Assembly: GCA_965229525.1 (NCBI GenBank)
Contig: OZ245886.1
Coordinates: 3,286,001 to 3,350,000, forward strand
Source: HXMU1420-13 sp965229525
Lineage (GTDB): Bacteria > Bacteroidota > Rhodothermia > Balneolales > Balneolaceae
Direction: 5' to 3'
DNA length: 64,000 nt
Positions 54,808 to 62,866 of the stretch are shown in pieces. Position numbers and translations under genes: made by a program. Positions within the stretch are counted from its first letter, which is position 1. Each line of letters starts with the position of its first letter. The notes under the pieces were generated by a model. The model had not been told where the DNA came from. It worked only from the letters and a program-made list of their open reading frames with translations, and did not search any database.

Positions 54808-55050
54808 CTAGAATAAATCGATGTCTTCTGGTGAAGCGCCATCAATTAATGTTACATCTCTTGCAAGTAAACCTTTATCGCCACTATCTAATGTGAATTC
54901 TACTTTTTCACCACGTTTTAATTTTTTAAAACCATCAGAATTAATTTCGCTATAGTGAACGAAAATCTCTTCTTCCGTATCGGAATTAATAAATCCATAA
55001 CCTTTTATGTTATGAAACCACTTTACAGTACCAACTTTTTTTGACGACAT
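54808..55050 (-). CDS. Cold-shock domain protein
   Basis: 80 residues. 'GTVKWFHNIKGYGFINS' (RNP1) and 'EIFVHYSEI' (RNP2) are the single-stranded nucleic acid-binding motifs of CspA-type proteins, with an acidic C-terminal tail 'GASPEDIDLF'. It is the first gene of a minus-strand operon with two membrane proteins, cyclophilin and the PagL-like enzyme. A role as an RNA chaperone at low temperature is the family expectation. The 93-bp upstream gap contains an AT-rich hairpin. Confidence 0.93.
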   Translation of the reverse strand: MSSKKVGTVKWFHNIKGYGFINSDTEEEIFVHYSEINSDGFKKLKRGEKVEFTLDSGDKGLLARDVTLIDGASPEDIDLF

Positions 55051-55143
55051 AATTTCAGTTATTTCTGACCCATAAATAAAGCATCTAAAATAAAGTGCTT
55101 ATTTTAATTCTATTCAAGTATAATAGTAGAAATATGCTAGTTT

Positions 55144-55728
55144 TTATAGGATTTCTAATGATTCAACCCACAAAATTATTTTTTTAGTCTTATCGTCTTG
55201 TAATTGGAGTAGTTCTGTATTCCAATTAAAGTTCTCGCCCGACTCAACATTTACAAGTTTTCCTTCAAGCTTTACAATATTGCCGGCTCTAAGCCACATA
55301 ATATCTTTCTCTATTTCTTTTGTTGATGGAATAATGTGAATTAATTCCATTTGATTATACATTGATTGAAGTGGGATTGGTGGTTTAGTGTAGTCTATTT
55401 CAAAAGAACGATCACTAATTGAAAACTGGACGAATTTTAAATTTCTTTCATCCGACATTTCATTCCAACCAACAAGAATGTCGACAGGCGATAAGTCTTT
55501 GCGGTCGTCAAATAAATACCTCTTATGCTCTAGTACCCTAACTTCGGCAGAATATCCCTTAACTGGAATTAAGGTATTACCCTTTAAATTGAACGGCTTC
55601 TCCCAGGCAGTGTAGCTTAAATTGGGTTTATTCGGAGTTAAAACACCTGGTCCATGATTTATTGGATAACTTGTCCATGCATAATAACCCGACATTGCCA
55701 ATATACATACCAGTATATACTTCAGCAT
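55144..55728 (-). CDS. Conserved exported protein of unknown function
   Basis: 194 residues with an N-terminal hydrophobic helix and 'SYPINHGPGVLTPNKPNL'. Further distinctive segments are 'DDRKDLSPVDILVGWNEMSD' and 'MWLRAGNIVKLEGKLVNVES'. I recall similar hypothetical proteins in other bacteria but no function. It has an unusually clear Shine-Dalgarno sequence (AGGAG, 6-bp spacing from ATG) that lies inside a hairpin. Confidence 0.65.
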   Translation of the reverse strand: MLKYILVCILAMSGYYAWTSYPINHGPGVLTPNKPNLSYTAWEKPFNLKGNTLIPVKGYSAEVRVLEHKRYLFDDRKDLSPVDILVGWNEMSDERNLKFVQFSISDRSFEIDYTKPPIPLQSMYNQMELIHIIPSTKEIEKDIMWLRAGNIVKLEGKLVNVESGENFNWNTELLQLQDDKTKKIILWVESLEIL

Positions 55729-55733
55729 AGTCT

Positions 55734-55756
55734 ACTCCTGTTTTCTTATCAGGAGT
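55734..55756 (-). promoter_or_regulatory. Hairpin sequestering the Shine-Dalgarno of the 194-residue exported protein
   Basis: On the minus strand ACTCCTG pairs perfectly with CAGGAGT around a 9-nt loop; the right arm contains the AGGAG, 6 nt before the ATG at 55728. No T-run follows, so it is not a typical terminator. Confidence 0.55.
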
Positions 55757-55802
55757 TATCGTCCTTAACAAGTGTTACATTAAATTATGTAGTTTTGGAA
55801 AT

Positions 55803-56291
55803 CTAAGATTGCTTGATTACAGATTGATACAGTAATTCAAGGTCTTCGACAAAGAAATTATCTAGCGCTTTATTTCCAGTAGAAGAAATAACATCTTCAA
55901 ATTGGAATGGAACATTTCTTTTATAATTAATTCGCAAGGTTCCATTCTTAAACTGTAAGTCTTTAATGTCTGAGAAAGGAATTTCAATGATATTTGAACT
56001 TAAAAACGAATACACACCGGGCACGAAACTTCCTTCGGAATCTTCGAAGTCGCGCAAATCTTTTTCATACTGATTCTGTATTTCCGAATTTACTAAGGAT
56101 CGAATTCTCTCATCAATCACCATATAAATTGTTGATTCAGTTAACCCAAGTTTAACTTCTTTATATCTATCTGTGATCTCGAGTATAGTGTCTGTTTCGT
56201 TATTAGCAGCATATAAATCAGAAGATTGGGCAACGAAAAAAAATATGATAAAAATGGTAAGCGCTGCTCTGTTAAATTTTGACATTATCAT
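55803..56291 (-). CDS. Secreted protein of unknown function
   Basis: 162 residues with a signal peptide ending at 'SSDLYAANN' (about residue 29). The mature protein is acidic with 'IRSLVNSEIQNQYEKDLRDF' (helical) and 'FSDIKDLQFKNGTLRINYKR'. No family recognised. It starts next to the 362-bp gap upstream of the response regulator and has a separate gene 74 bp downstream. Confidence 0.6.
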   Translation of the reverse strand: MIMSKFNRAALTIFIIFFFVAQSSDLYAANNETDTILEITDRYKEVKLGLTESTIYMVIDERIRSLVNSEIQNQYEKDLRDFEDSEGSFVPGVYSFLSSNIIEIPFSDIKDLQFKNGTLRINYKRNVPFQFEDVISSTGNKALDNFFVEDLELLYQSVIKQS

Positions 56292-56653
56292 ACCTAAGAT
56301 TTTTGTTGCGTAACAAAGACGAATTGATTCTTTAAAAGTTTCAATTTTTCACGAATTATTTTAATTAGACATAATTACTCCACCAAACTAATGAATCTAA
56401 CTTCAATTAAGTTCCATTTCGCATAATTTTTTTACAACTCTTGAGCTCCCAATTAAATCAAACAGATTATTGCTTAAAATAGCCTCTGAAACCTAAAAGA
56501 TTTTCATTGGTAGTACATATGCAATGTTTTATACAATGTTTTTTTCAAACATGAATCAATATTCAAGGTGATTTGAATCAGTATGATTTTATATAGAAAC
56601 ATTGAATAATAAATAGTACAATCTGTGAGAATCAAATTCGAAACAAATCATTT
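56292..56653. other. 362-bp gene-free region
   Basis: Divergent gap between the secreted protein gene and the response-regulator gene. It is AT-rich; I see no open frame, clear hairpin or recognisable repeat. Promoters for both flanking genes should lie here. Confidence 0.7.
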
Positions 56654-57577
56654 ATGAAGTATAGAATTCTCGTAATTGATGATGACGAGCCAATACACTA
56701 TTTGGCTAAAAATTTACTTGGTAAAGAGTTTCAATTAGAGCATGCTAGAGATGCTCAAGAGGCCATAGATTTATTATCTAAAAGAAAGATAAACCTGATT
56801 TTATCTGATATTCATATGCCAGGGTTAACGGGTTTACAATTACTGGAATCATTGAAATACGATAGAGGGAAAAAGAATATTCCTATACTTATAATGACCA
56901 GTAAGCCAACGGTAAATAAAGAGAAAACGGCTCTACATCTTGGGGCATCAGATTTTATTAATAAAGAGTTATTTACATCTGATAAAAGTAAAATTGTTGA
57001 ACTAATTCGAATGAAATTAGTTACTAATGTAGTAATAGATGAACTATCCCATAGCTTAGAAGAGAGTAAGAATAAACTTGTAATGAGCTTGATGGATAGC
57101 GCACTTTTGGGTCTTTTTAATGAAACTGTGGATGTTTTATGCTCAGAATTACTAGCATTATTAGACGCCGAATTTGTAGGAATGTGGGTATTAGGCGAAG
57201 CTAGTGCGCAGATAATAACCCAGAAAGGGGATTTTGACCTTAAAAATTCCAAAAGAGATTTGGTCGAAGAACCGGGCTTTGATAGAATTCTGAAATACAG
57301 GTCACCATATTTTTCAAATCATGTTTACAGTGAGGATGCCACTTTTTTCCAAGATATTGCTAAAAGGAGAAATCTTTCAAGTGAAGTAGCAGTTCCTATT
57401 TTCTCTGTAACTGAACTTGGTTTATTATCTAGTGAGTTGAAAGTACCTGAAGATTCTAAACTTTTTGGTTTGATTTTGATCAAACGATCGTCTCTATTTT
57501 CAAGACTTGAATTTGAATTAACATCGAAATTAGTGCAACAGGCCGGTACAATTTTATGGCGTTTATACAGAAAATGA
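56654..57577 (+). CDS. Response regulator with receiver and C-terminal GAF-like domain
   Basis: 307 residues. The receiver domain (about 1-125) has 'RILVIDDDEP' and acceptor Asp52 in 'LILSDIHMPGLTGLQLLES', with the conserved Lys in 'TSKPTV'. The rest (about 145-307) resembles a GAF domain ('LLALLDAEFVGMWVLG', 'AVPIFSVTELGLL', 'LFGLILIKRSSLFSRLE', 'LVQQAGTILWRLYRK'). There is no DNA-binding or catalytic output domain, so it probably works by protein interaction. Its stop overlaps the start of the DUF2752 gene (ATGA). Confidence 0.85.
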   Translation: MKYRILVIDDDEPIHYLAKNLLGKEFQLEHARDAQEAIDLLSKRKINLILSDIHMPGLTGLQLLESLKYDRGKKNIPILIMTSKPTVNKEKTALHLGASDFINKELFTSDKSKIVELIRMKLVTNVVIDELSHSLEESKNKLVMSLMDSALLGLFNETVDVLCSELLALLDAEFVGMWVLGEASAQIITQKGDFDLKNSKRDLVEEPGFDRILKYRSPYFSNHVYSEDATFFQDIAKRRNLSSEVAVPIFSVTELGLLSSELKVPEDSKLFGLILIKRSSLFSRLEFELTSKLVQQAGTILWRLYRK

Positions 57578-57882
57578 AAAATAGGTCGCTGCATATAGAA
57601 TGGATCATTTTCCTAATTGGATTAATCCTGCTAAGTACAATGAATACGGAATCATCTGCACATACATTATGCTTATTTGAGTGGGTGGGCTTTAAATATT
57701 GTTTGGGAGAAGGTCTCGGTCATTCTATTGCATATTTCATGCAAGGTGACATAAAATCATCTTTAGAAGCAAACTTTATGGGCATGATTGCCGTAATCGT
57801 GCTGTCAATAAGAATTACAAGTATTTGGAAAAGACTTTTTAGTAATTATAAAGAAGAAAAAATGGGTACAAATTATGTCTAA
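57574..57882 (+). CDS. DUF2752 membrane protein
   Basis: 102 residues from the ATG at 57574, which overlaps the regulator stop (ATGA); an ATG 18 bp upstream is possible. Family signature 'CLFEWVGFKYCLGEGLGHSI' (usually CPGCGxG; here the second Cys position is Glu), with two to three hydrophobic segments. DUF2752 and TM2 proteins are often neighbours, as here. Function unknown. Confidence 0.8.
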   Translation: MKNRSLHIEWIIFLIGLILLSTMNTESSAHTLCLFEWVGFKYCLGEGLGHSIAYFMQGDIKSSLEANFMGMIAVIVLSIRITSIWKRLFSNYKEEKMGTNYV

Positions 57883-58216
57883 TATCATCCACGTTATCCC
57901 AGAAGCAGTAGGAGATGAAGCGCTTTATTTAAGTAAAATTACAGAAGGGATGAGCCAAGAGCAGCTCGCTAACTTCTCGCATGCGTATAGAGCTAGGAGA
58001 AAAGACCCTCAGACAATTTTATTAACCTGCCTATTAGGTTTTTTTAGCCTTGCTGGCATTCATCGTTTTTTATTGAATCAGGTTGGAATGGGAGTACTTT
58101 ACTTACTTACCGGCGGACTGTGTTTAATTGGAACTATTGTTGATTTAGTGAATTACAAAGACTTAGCATTCCAGTACAATAGGGAAGTAGCTAAGGAATT
58201 AAGGCAGCTAATTTAA
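57875..58216 (+). CDS. TM2 domain-containing protein
   Basis: 113 residues. A soluble N-terminus is followed by two hydrophobic helices joined by the TM2 turn ('ILLTCLLGFFSLAGIHRFLLNQVGMGVLYLLTGGLCLIGTIVDLV'-type segment, about 47-92). Start overlaps the DUF2752 stop by 8 bp, so the two are coupled. Function unknown in bacteria. Its end abuts the convergent DUF5777-type gene. Confidence 0.85.
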   Translation: MSNIIHVIPEAVGDEALYLSKITEGMSQEQLANFSHAYRARRKDPQTILLTCLLGFFSLAGIHRFLLNQVGMGVLYLLTGGLCLIGTIVDLVNYKDLAFQYNREVAKELRQLI

Positions 58217-59077
58217 TTACAGGCCAAATACTCGATTTACGTTAAATCCAAGACGGAAATCACTTTCAAAGAAATCTGTTGTTGTTCGGGCAATTAAATG
58301 TTGTTCGGTAAACCAGCGCCCTGACATAAAAAACATTTGAAAAACGTGACCTCCTGTTTCAATTTCATACCCTAAAGCAAAGTGATTAACGGTTCCTTTT
58401 GTTCTTTCACCTAAAACTGGTAAAAATTCAAAAGTAAGAGATTTCCGCTCATTCATCTTATAACGTCCACCGAACCCTAGGGCAAAGTGCGTATTTTCCG
58501 GTGTGGTAAGGTCACCTTCTACAACAACAGTATTAAAATGTGAGATCATAGGAGCAACCTGAATTGTGACTACATCATTAAATTTTCGAGCTACCATGAG
58601 TGAACCAAAATAATTTAGACGCTCCGCAAATGTAAAATCATCAAAGCGAGTATTTTTCTGTGTATTAATACCTACATCTCCCTTTAAAGCTACTTCGACC
58701 GGAATTTTATCGGAAGACATTTGCCTAAGTAGAGTATACTTAAATCGTAAATCAACATTATCCTCGATACTAGTTCTGCCAATGCCCACAGATAATTTAT
58801 CTGTGACACCATAATCAATACCCAAACGAACAGCTGCTCCCTGATCTAATCCCCAAAAATCTTCAACACCTCCACTAACAAGTCCAAAGTTATGCATAAT
58901 CACACTATTGAGATCACCTTGTTCAAGATTTGTGACGGTGCTCATGCCGGCAATTGAGCCAATTAAAAACAATTCATCAACGGGAGCATCTTTAACAGCT
59001 CTTTGTCGCTGCATTTGAGCTTGTAATAGTGATGTTGTTACCCCAATTATTAGTAATCCAACAAGTACCTGTTTCAT
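58217..59077 (-). CDS. DUF5777-type outer-membrane beta-barrel protein
   Basis: 286 residues. A signal peptide ending at 'SLLQAQ' is followed by 'GSIAGMSTVTNLEQGDLNSVIMHNFG', 'GLDQGAAVRLGIDYGVTDKL' and 'VALKGDVGINTQK', the DUF5777 pattern of an outer-membrane barrel. It is the last gene of a three-gene minus-strand operon after the cytochrome-type lipoprotein and YceI; the same trio is common in Bacteroidetes as I recall. Transport or sensing role unknown. Confidence 0.85.
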   Translation of the reverse strand: MKQVLVGLLIIGVTTSLLQAQMQRQRAVKDAPVDELFLIGSIAGMSTVTNLEQGDLNSVIMHNFGLVSGGVEDFWGLDQGAAVRLGIDYGVTDKLSVGIGRTSIEDNVDLRFKYTLLRQMSSDKIPVEVALKGDVGINTQKNTRFDDFTFAERLNYFGSLMVARKFNDVVTIQVAPMISHFNTVVVEGDLTTPENTHFALGFGGRYKMNERKSLTFEFLPVLGERTKGTVNHFALGYEIETGGHVFQMFFMSGRWFTEQHLIARTTTDFFESDFRLGFNVNRVFGL

Positions 59078-59626
59078 TTAGTTCTCCTCGTATGGAGTTA
59101 ATACTATTTCAATGTTGATTTCTTGATTCTCATCAACTTTCACAATTAAAAGTCGAGGTGGTTCAATTTTATAGTCTTCTAAATTAAGTATCCAGGCTGC
59201 TTTTAAAACTAATCCTTCATCTGTCATTTGAAGCGTTCCTTCAATCTCAACTTCCTGTGTTTCTCCGTGGATTTTAAAATCACCTTTCGCAATTGCTAAT
59301 TGAGGTTCAGTATTATTTATATCAAAAGGGGAAACCAAAGTGCCATAGAACTCGGCAAAAGGATATTCGTCGGTTTCAAGAGTAAGCTTCATATCTTTAT
59401 CTCGTTTGCCGTTACCTGTATCCAGTGTTTCCAGATCCAAATAAAAATCCAGAATGTTTTCGTCTAAATTGATTAGTCCTACAAGATTTGATGAACTTCC
59501 TTCAAAATCATGTAAAGGTACTTTTGATAAAAAAACCACATCACCATTCTCGGCATAATAACTTTGCGCCATTAGGACGTTCGAAAGGAATAAAAATCCT
59601 GCTATTAAAAATAAAAAGTGCTTCAT
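59078..59626 (-). CDS. YceI-family periplasmic protein
   Basis: 182 residues with a signal peptide ending at 'VLMAQ'. 'GNGKRDKDMK', 'ETDEYPFAEFYGTL', 'KGDFKIHGETQEVEIEGTL' and 'NLEDYKIEPPRLLIVKVDENQEI' are the YceI signatures of a lipocalin-like barrel that binds isoprenoid-type molecules. It lies between a cytochrome-type lipoprotein gene (2-bp gap) and the DUF5777 gene. Confidence 0.92.
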   Translation of the reverse strand: MKHFLFLIAGFLFLSNVLMAQSYYAENGDVVFLSKVPLHDFEGSSSNLVGLINLDENILDFYLDLETLDTGNGKRDKDMKLTLETDEYPFAEFYGTLVSPFDINNTEPQLAIAKGDFKIHGETQEVEIEGTLQMTDEGLVLKAAWILNLEDYKIEPPRLLIVKVDENQEINIEIVLTPYEEN

Positions 59627-59628
59627 AG

Positions 59629-60012
59629 TTAGTTATTTAGAGCGCCTTCGTTAATCCAGGCACGAATGGTTTGAATTTCATCTCCACTTAAGAAAGGGCC
59701 ACCCAATGGCATTCTGCTTTGAGAGGTTGGATTCGCTTCAATCTTATCAACCAGACCTGAAGCATCTGCATCTCCGATAACAACAATATTTGTACCATAT
59801 TGAGCACCAGAGCTACTTAACAATGTTTGGTGGGTACTTAAATCAAAAGTGCCCGATGAATGGCATCCAACGCATCCATTTGCAATAAGAATAGGTTGTA
59901 CATCATTTGAAAAACTAACATCTATTTGTACGTCTCCGGTTACATCCTCAACGTTATTTAAACACCCAATTAGTGAAAATAGTAGTATGGGTAAAAAGAA
60001 TTTTTTCATCAT
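59629..60012 (-). CDS. Mono-haem c-type cytochrome lipoprotein
   Basis: 127 residues. Lipobox 'SLIGC' (Cys17) then a haem-binding CxxCH in 'NGCVGCHSSGTFDLSTH' (about 46-61) and the probable distal Met ligand in 'SRMPLGGPFLS' (about 100), as in planctomycete-type cytochrome domains. It is lipid-anchored on the periplasmic face. First gene of the cytochrome-YceI-DUF5777 operon. Confidence 0.88.
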   Translation of the reverse strand: MMKKFFLPILLFSLIGCLNNVEDVTGDVQIDVSFSNDVQPILIANGCVGCHSSGTFDLSTHQTLLSSSGAQYGTNIVVIGDADASGLVDKIEANPTSQSRMPLGGPFLSGDEIQTIRAWINEGALNN

Positions 60013-60091
60013 ATTGTCGTCTTTGATTCAACATAAGAATGAGGAATCTGTGTATATAGTGTATTAATATTTAATAACGGTCAAATTATTT

Positions 60092-60640
60092 ATGATACCA
60101 AGAGAAAAATCACTCGATCTTCTTAACAACTACGTAAAAAATGAAGCACTTGCTCATCATTGCAAGATGGTTGCAACCGCAATGCAGGGTTACGCAAAGG
60201 AAATAGGCAAGGGTGATTCCGAAATGGAAGAATGGTGGACGGCAGGTTTGTTACATGATTTAGACTGGGAAATGTATCCGGATGAACACCCAAACAAAGC
60301 AACTAATGAGATTTTACCATCTCTTGGATATTCTGAAGAAATAATTGATGCAATTAAGTCACACGCGCCTGAACGTACAGGAAAAGAGCCTGAAACAGAA
60401 ATTGAACGTTATCTTTTTGCTGTGGATGAAATTTCAGGATTTATGCATGCAGTATCATTAATGCGACCAACAGCTTTTGATGGGATGAAACCAAAATCAG
60501 TTACAAAAAAGTTAAAAACATTGAATTTCGCAGCCAATGTATCAAGAGAAGATATTTATAAAGGTGCTGCTTTGATTGATAAAGAATTGAATGATCATAT
60601 ACAGTTTCTGATTAAAACATTTCAAGAACCGATCGATTAA
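60092..60640 (+). CDS. HD-domain phosphohydrolase
   Basis: 182 residues. The metal-binding pattern H...HD...H...D is read as 'ALAHHCKMVATAMQGYA', 'AGLLHDLDWEMYPDEHP' and 'VDEISGF', with 'KSHAPERTG' between them. Small HD-domain proteins of this type are hydrolases of nucleotide-like substrates; the specific one is unknown. Its stop lies 1 bp before the start of the SpoIIE-type gene, so the two are co-transcribed. Confidence 0.87.
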   Translation: MIPREKSLDLLNNYVKNEALAHHCKMVATAMQGYAKEIGKGDSEMEEWWTAGLLHDLDWEMYPDEHPNKATNEILPSLGYSEEIIDAIKSHAPERTGKEPETEIERYLFAVDEISGFMHAVSLMRPTAFDGMKPKSVTKKLKTLNFAANVSREDIYKGAALIDKELNDHIQFLIKTFQEPID

Positions 60641-60641
60641 T

Positions 60642-62681
60642 ATGGTTTTAGTAGTTCAAGCCAGATCACTGTGCTACCTTTTATTTCTCGTAATATTGCC
60701 TCAGCTTTCTATTGCACAACAAACGGTATATGAAATTACCAGCAGTGGATTGGAAATTGATGGATCGATTGCACTTAATAATTGGGAGGCAAAAGCAGGA
60801 GATAATTTCGACTGGCTCCAGGATTCACTTTTTTTCGACGGATGGCTAGAAATCGATACTAGATATATTTCTAATGAAACCGTTGAAAACTGGAACGGGA
60901 TAGGGTGGTTTAAAACTCGAATCAAGATCGATGAAAGCCTGATTAAAGAACCATTACCATTTCTATTTGATGAGAATTATGGTGCTTTAGAGCTTTATTT
61001 GGATGGTGATTTAATTGATCGATTAGGTTCTGTATCAAGTATAGCTGCAAATAGTATTTCTGAAATAGATCATCATGCTGAATTTTTTCAAATATCAGAT
61101 ACTTTGGTTCATGTTTTAACTGTTCGTTTTGTAAATCATAAATCCGATGATTTTGAAAGTTTAGGGCTTCAGAGTGGATTCCAACTTCGATTATTTGATA
61201 AAGAAGCCTACCTGCAATCGGAAGTTCTACACGAGAGAACCCATACCCACATAATTAGTATAATTGTATTTCTTACCTCGTTAAGTATAATCCACTTATT
61301 ACTATTGATATTTTACCCGGCTGGACAAATGAATTTCTACTTTACATTTATTGCCGCTTCAGTCGCTGTATTTACCTTATCGAATAATGGAAATGAATTA
61401 TTTAGTAATCCCAATTATTTAATCTTAGCAATTTACATTAAAGAACTTGCATGGCTGTTTGCTTACCTATGCATACTAAAATTTTCATACTCATTTACCG
61501 AAAAAAGTAGCCCAAAGTTTTTGTTGATCGCTTTGTTTCTTGGACTGATAATTACCCTGGTATCTTTCTTCACATCCTTGACTATTGAAATTTTTAGGTC
61601 AGTACTTTCAATCATTATACTACTCGAGTATTCAAGAATTGTCATCATCCAAAAGAACAAAAAACAGCCGGTTGATTTACTACTTATGGGGGTAGGGATA
61701 TTTATTTTGATGATTTTCTTAAATAGGGAATCATTTGTTGAAGATTTTAATCTGGGATATCCTTTTTTAAATAATATAAATGCAATTACGGTCTTAGTTG
61801 CTTCATTATCTTTCTATATGCTACGAGATTTTGCTAAAGCACAAACAAAATTGGAGTACAAATATCTGGAAGTGAAGCATCTCTCAGAACGTTCAATTGA
61901 TCAAGAGCGAAGAAATAAAGAAAAAGAGTTTAAACAAAAACTTCTTGAAGCTGAGAACGAACGTAAAACCGCTGAACTAGAAGAAGCCAGGGCTTTACAG
62001 CTTTCGATGCTCCCTGCTGAGATTCCATCATCAAAATACTGGGAAATATCAGCTAGAATGGAAACAGCCTACGAAGTTGGCGGTGATTACTATGATTTCT
62101 ATGAAGTATCTAAAAATGAGCTTGTTGTCGCGGTGGGTGATGCAACAGGGCATGGTATGAAAGCTGGAATAATTGTAGCTACAGTTAAAAGTAATTTCCT
62201 ATCAACAGTAGGCTCGAATTCATTAATTGATACCTTAAAAAAAATATCTGCTGGCATTCGAAATTTAGAATTGAAAATGCTCTATATGGGCTTGATGCTT
62301 TTCCGTATTAAAAAACATCATCTCACATTTACATCTGCGGGAATGCCTCAAGCACTATGGTATAAAGCTGCGGATAAAAAGATTGAAGAGATTCTAGTGA
62401 AAGCAATGCCTTTAGGTACTACTGTTAATTTTCCATATTCAGAACTTGAATTCGACGCTCAAAAAGGTGACATAATACTCGTTGTTTCTGATGGACTCAT
62501 AGAACTATTTAATAAACAGAGGGAACAACTTGGAATTGAATCAATTAAAGAGGTGCTATTACGAAGTGCGGGTGAATCCACGGAGGAAATTATGAAAGCT
62601 GCTTTTCAACTAAAAGAGAAATGGAGCAATGGTAATCATCAGGAAGATGATGTTACTATTCTAGTTATGAAAGCTATATAA
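60642..62681 (+). CDS. Membrane-bound SpoIIE/PP2C-type serine phosphatase with extracellular sensor
   Basis: 679 residues. A signal peptide (1-25), a periplasmic jelly-roll-like region (about 60-190), about seven hydrophobic helices (about 205-400), a coiled coil ('KEKEFKQKLLEAENERKTAE'), and a PP2C/SpoIIE phosphatase domain with 'VGGDYYDFYEVSKNELVVAV' and 'GDATGHGMKAG' metal-binding aspartates (about 485-510). Dephosphorylates an anti-anti-sigma-type partner in the classic model, but no partner gene is visible here. It is co-transcribed with the HD-domain gene and is followed by a terminator. Confidence 0.9.
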   Translation: MVLVVQARSLCYLLFLVILPQLSIAQQTVYEITSSGLEIDGSIALNNWEAKAGDNFDWLQDSLFFDGWLEIDTRYISNETVENWNGIGWFKTRIKIDESLIKEPLPFLFDENYGALELYLDGDLIDRLGSVSSIAANSISEIDHHAEFFQISDTLVHVLTVRFVNHKSDDFESLGLQSGFQLRLFDKEAYLQSEVLHERTHTHIISIIVFLTSLSIIHLLLLIFYPAGQMNFYFTFIAASVAVFTLSNNGNELFSNPNYLILAIYIKELAWLFAYLCILKFSYSFTEKSSPKFLLIALFLGLIITLVSFFTSLTIEIFRSVLSIIILLEYSRIVIIQKNKKQPVDLLLMGVGIFILMIFLNRESFVEDFNLGYPFLNNINAITVLVASLSFYMLRDFAKAQTKLEYKYLEVKHLSERSIDQERRNKEKEFKQKLLEAENERKTAELEEARALQLSMLPAEIPSSKYWEISARMETAYEVGGDYYDFYEVSKNELVVAVGDATGHGMKAGIIVATVKSNFLSTVGSNSLIDTLKKISAGIRNLELKMLYMGLMLFRIKKHHLTFTSAGMPQALWYKAADKKIEEILVKAMPLGTTVNFPYSELEFDAQKGDIILVVSDGLIELFNKQREQLGIESIKEVLLRSAGESTEEIMKAAFQLKEKWSNGNHQEDDVTILVMKAI

Positions 62682-62718
62682 AAAGAAACCCGAACCGGTC
62701 AAAGTTCGGGTTTTTCTT
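62682..62718 (+). terminator. Intrinsic terminator of the HD-SpoIIE operon
   Basis: A perfect 10-bp inverted repeat (AAACCCGAAC / GTTCGGGTTT) around an 8-nt loop, followed by TT and C, immediately after the stop codon. Confidence 0.9.
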
Positions 62719-62866
62719 TAGGGCATTTGGTGCTTTGCAGCATCCAAAAGCTCGTTTGCTCTTCGCGGCGTACGTACGAGGTGCTATTGCTAAGGTTGCG
62801 AACTTTTTTACCTAACTTAGCTTTTTACAAATAGCAACCAATCGTCGAAGTTTTTTATCTTCTACT

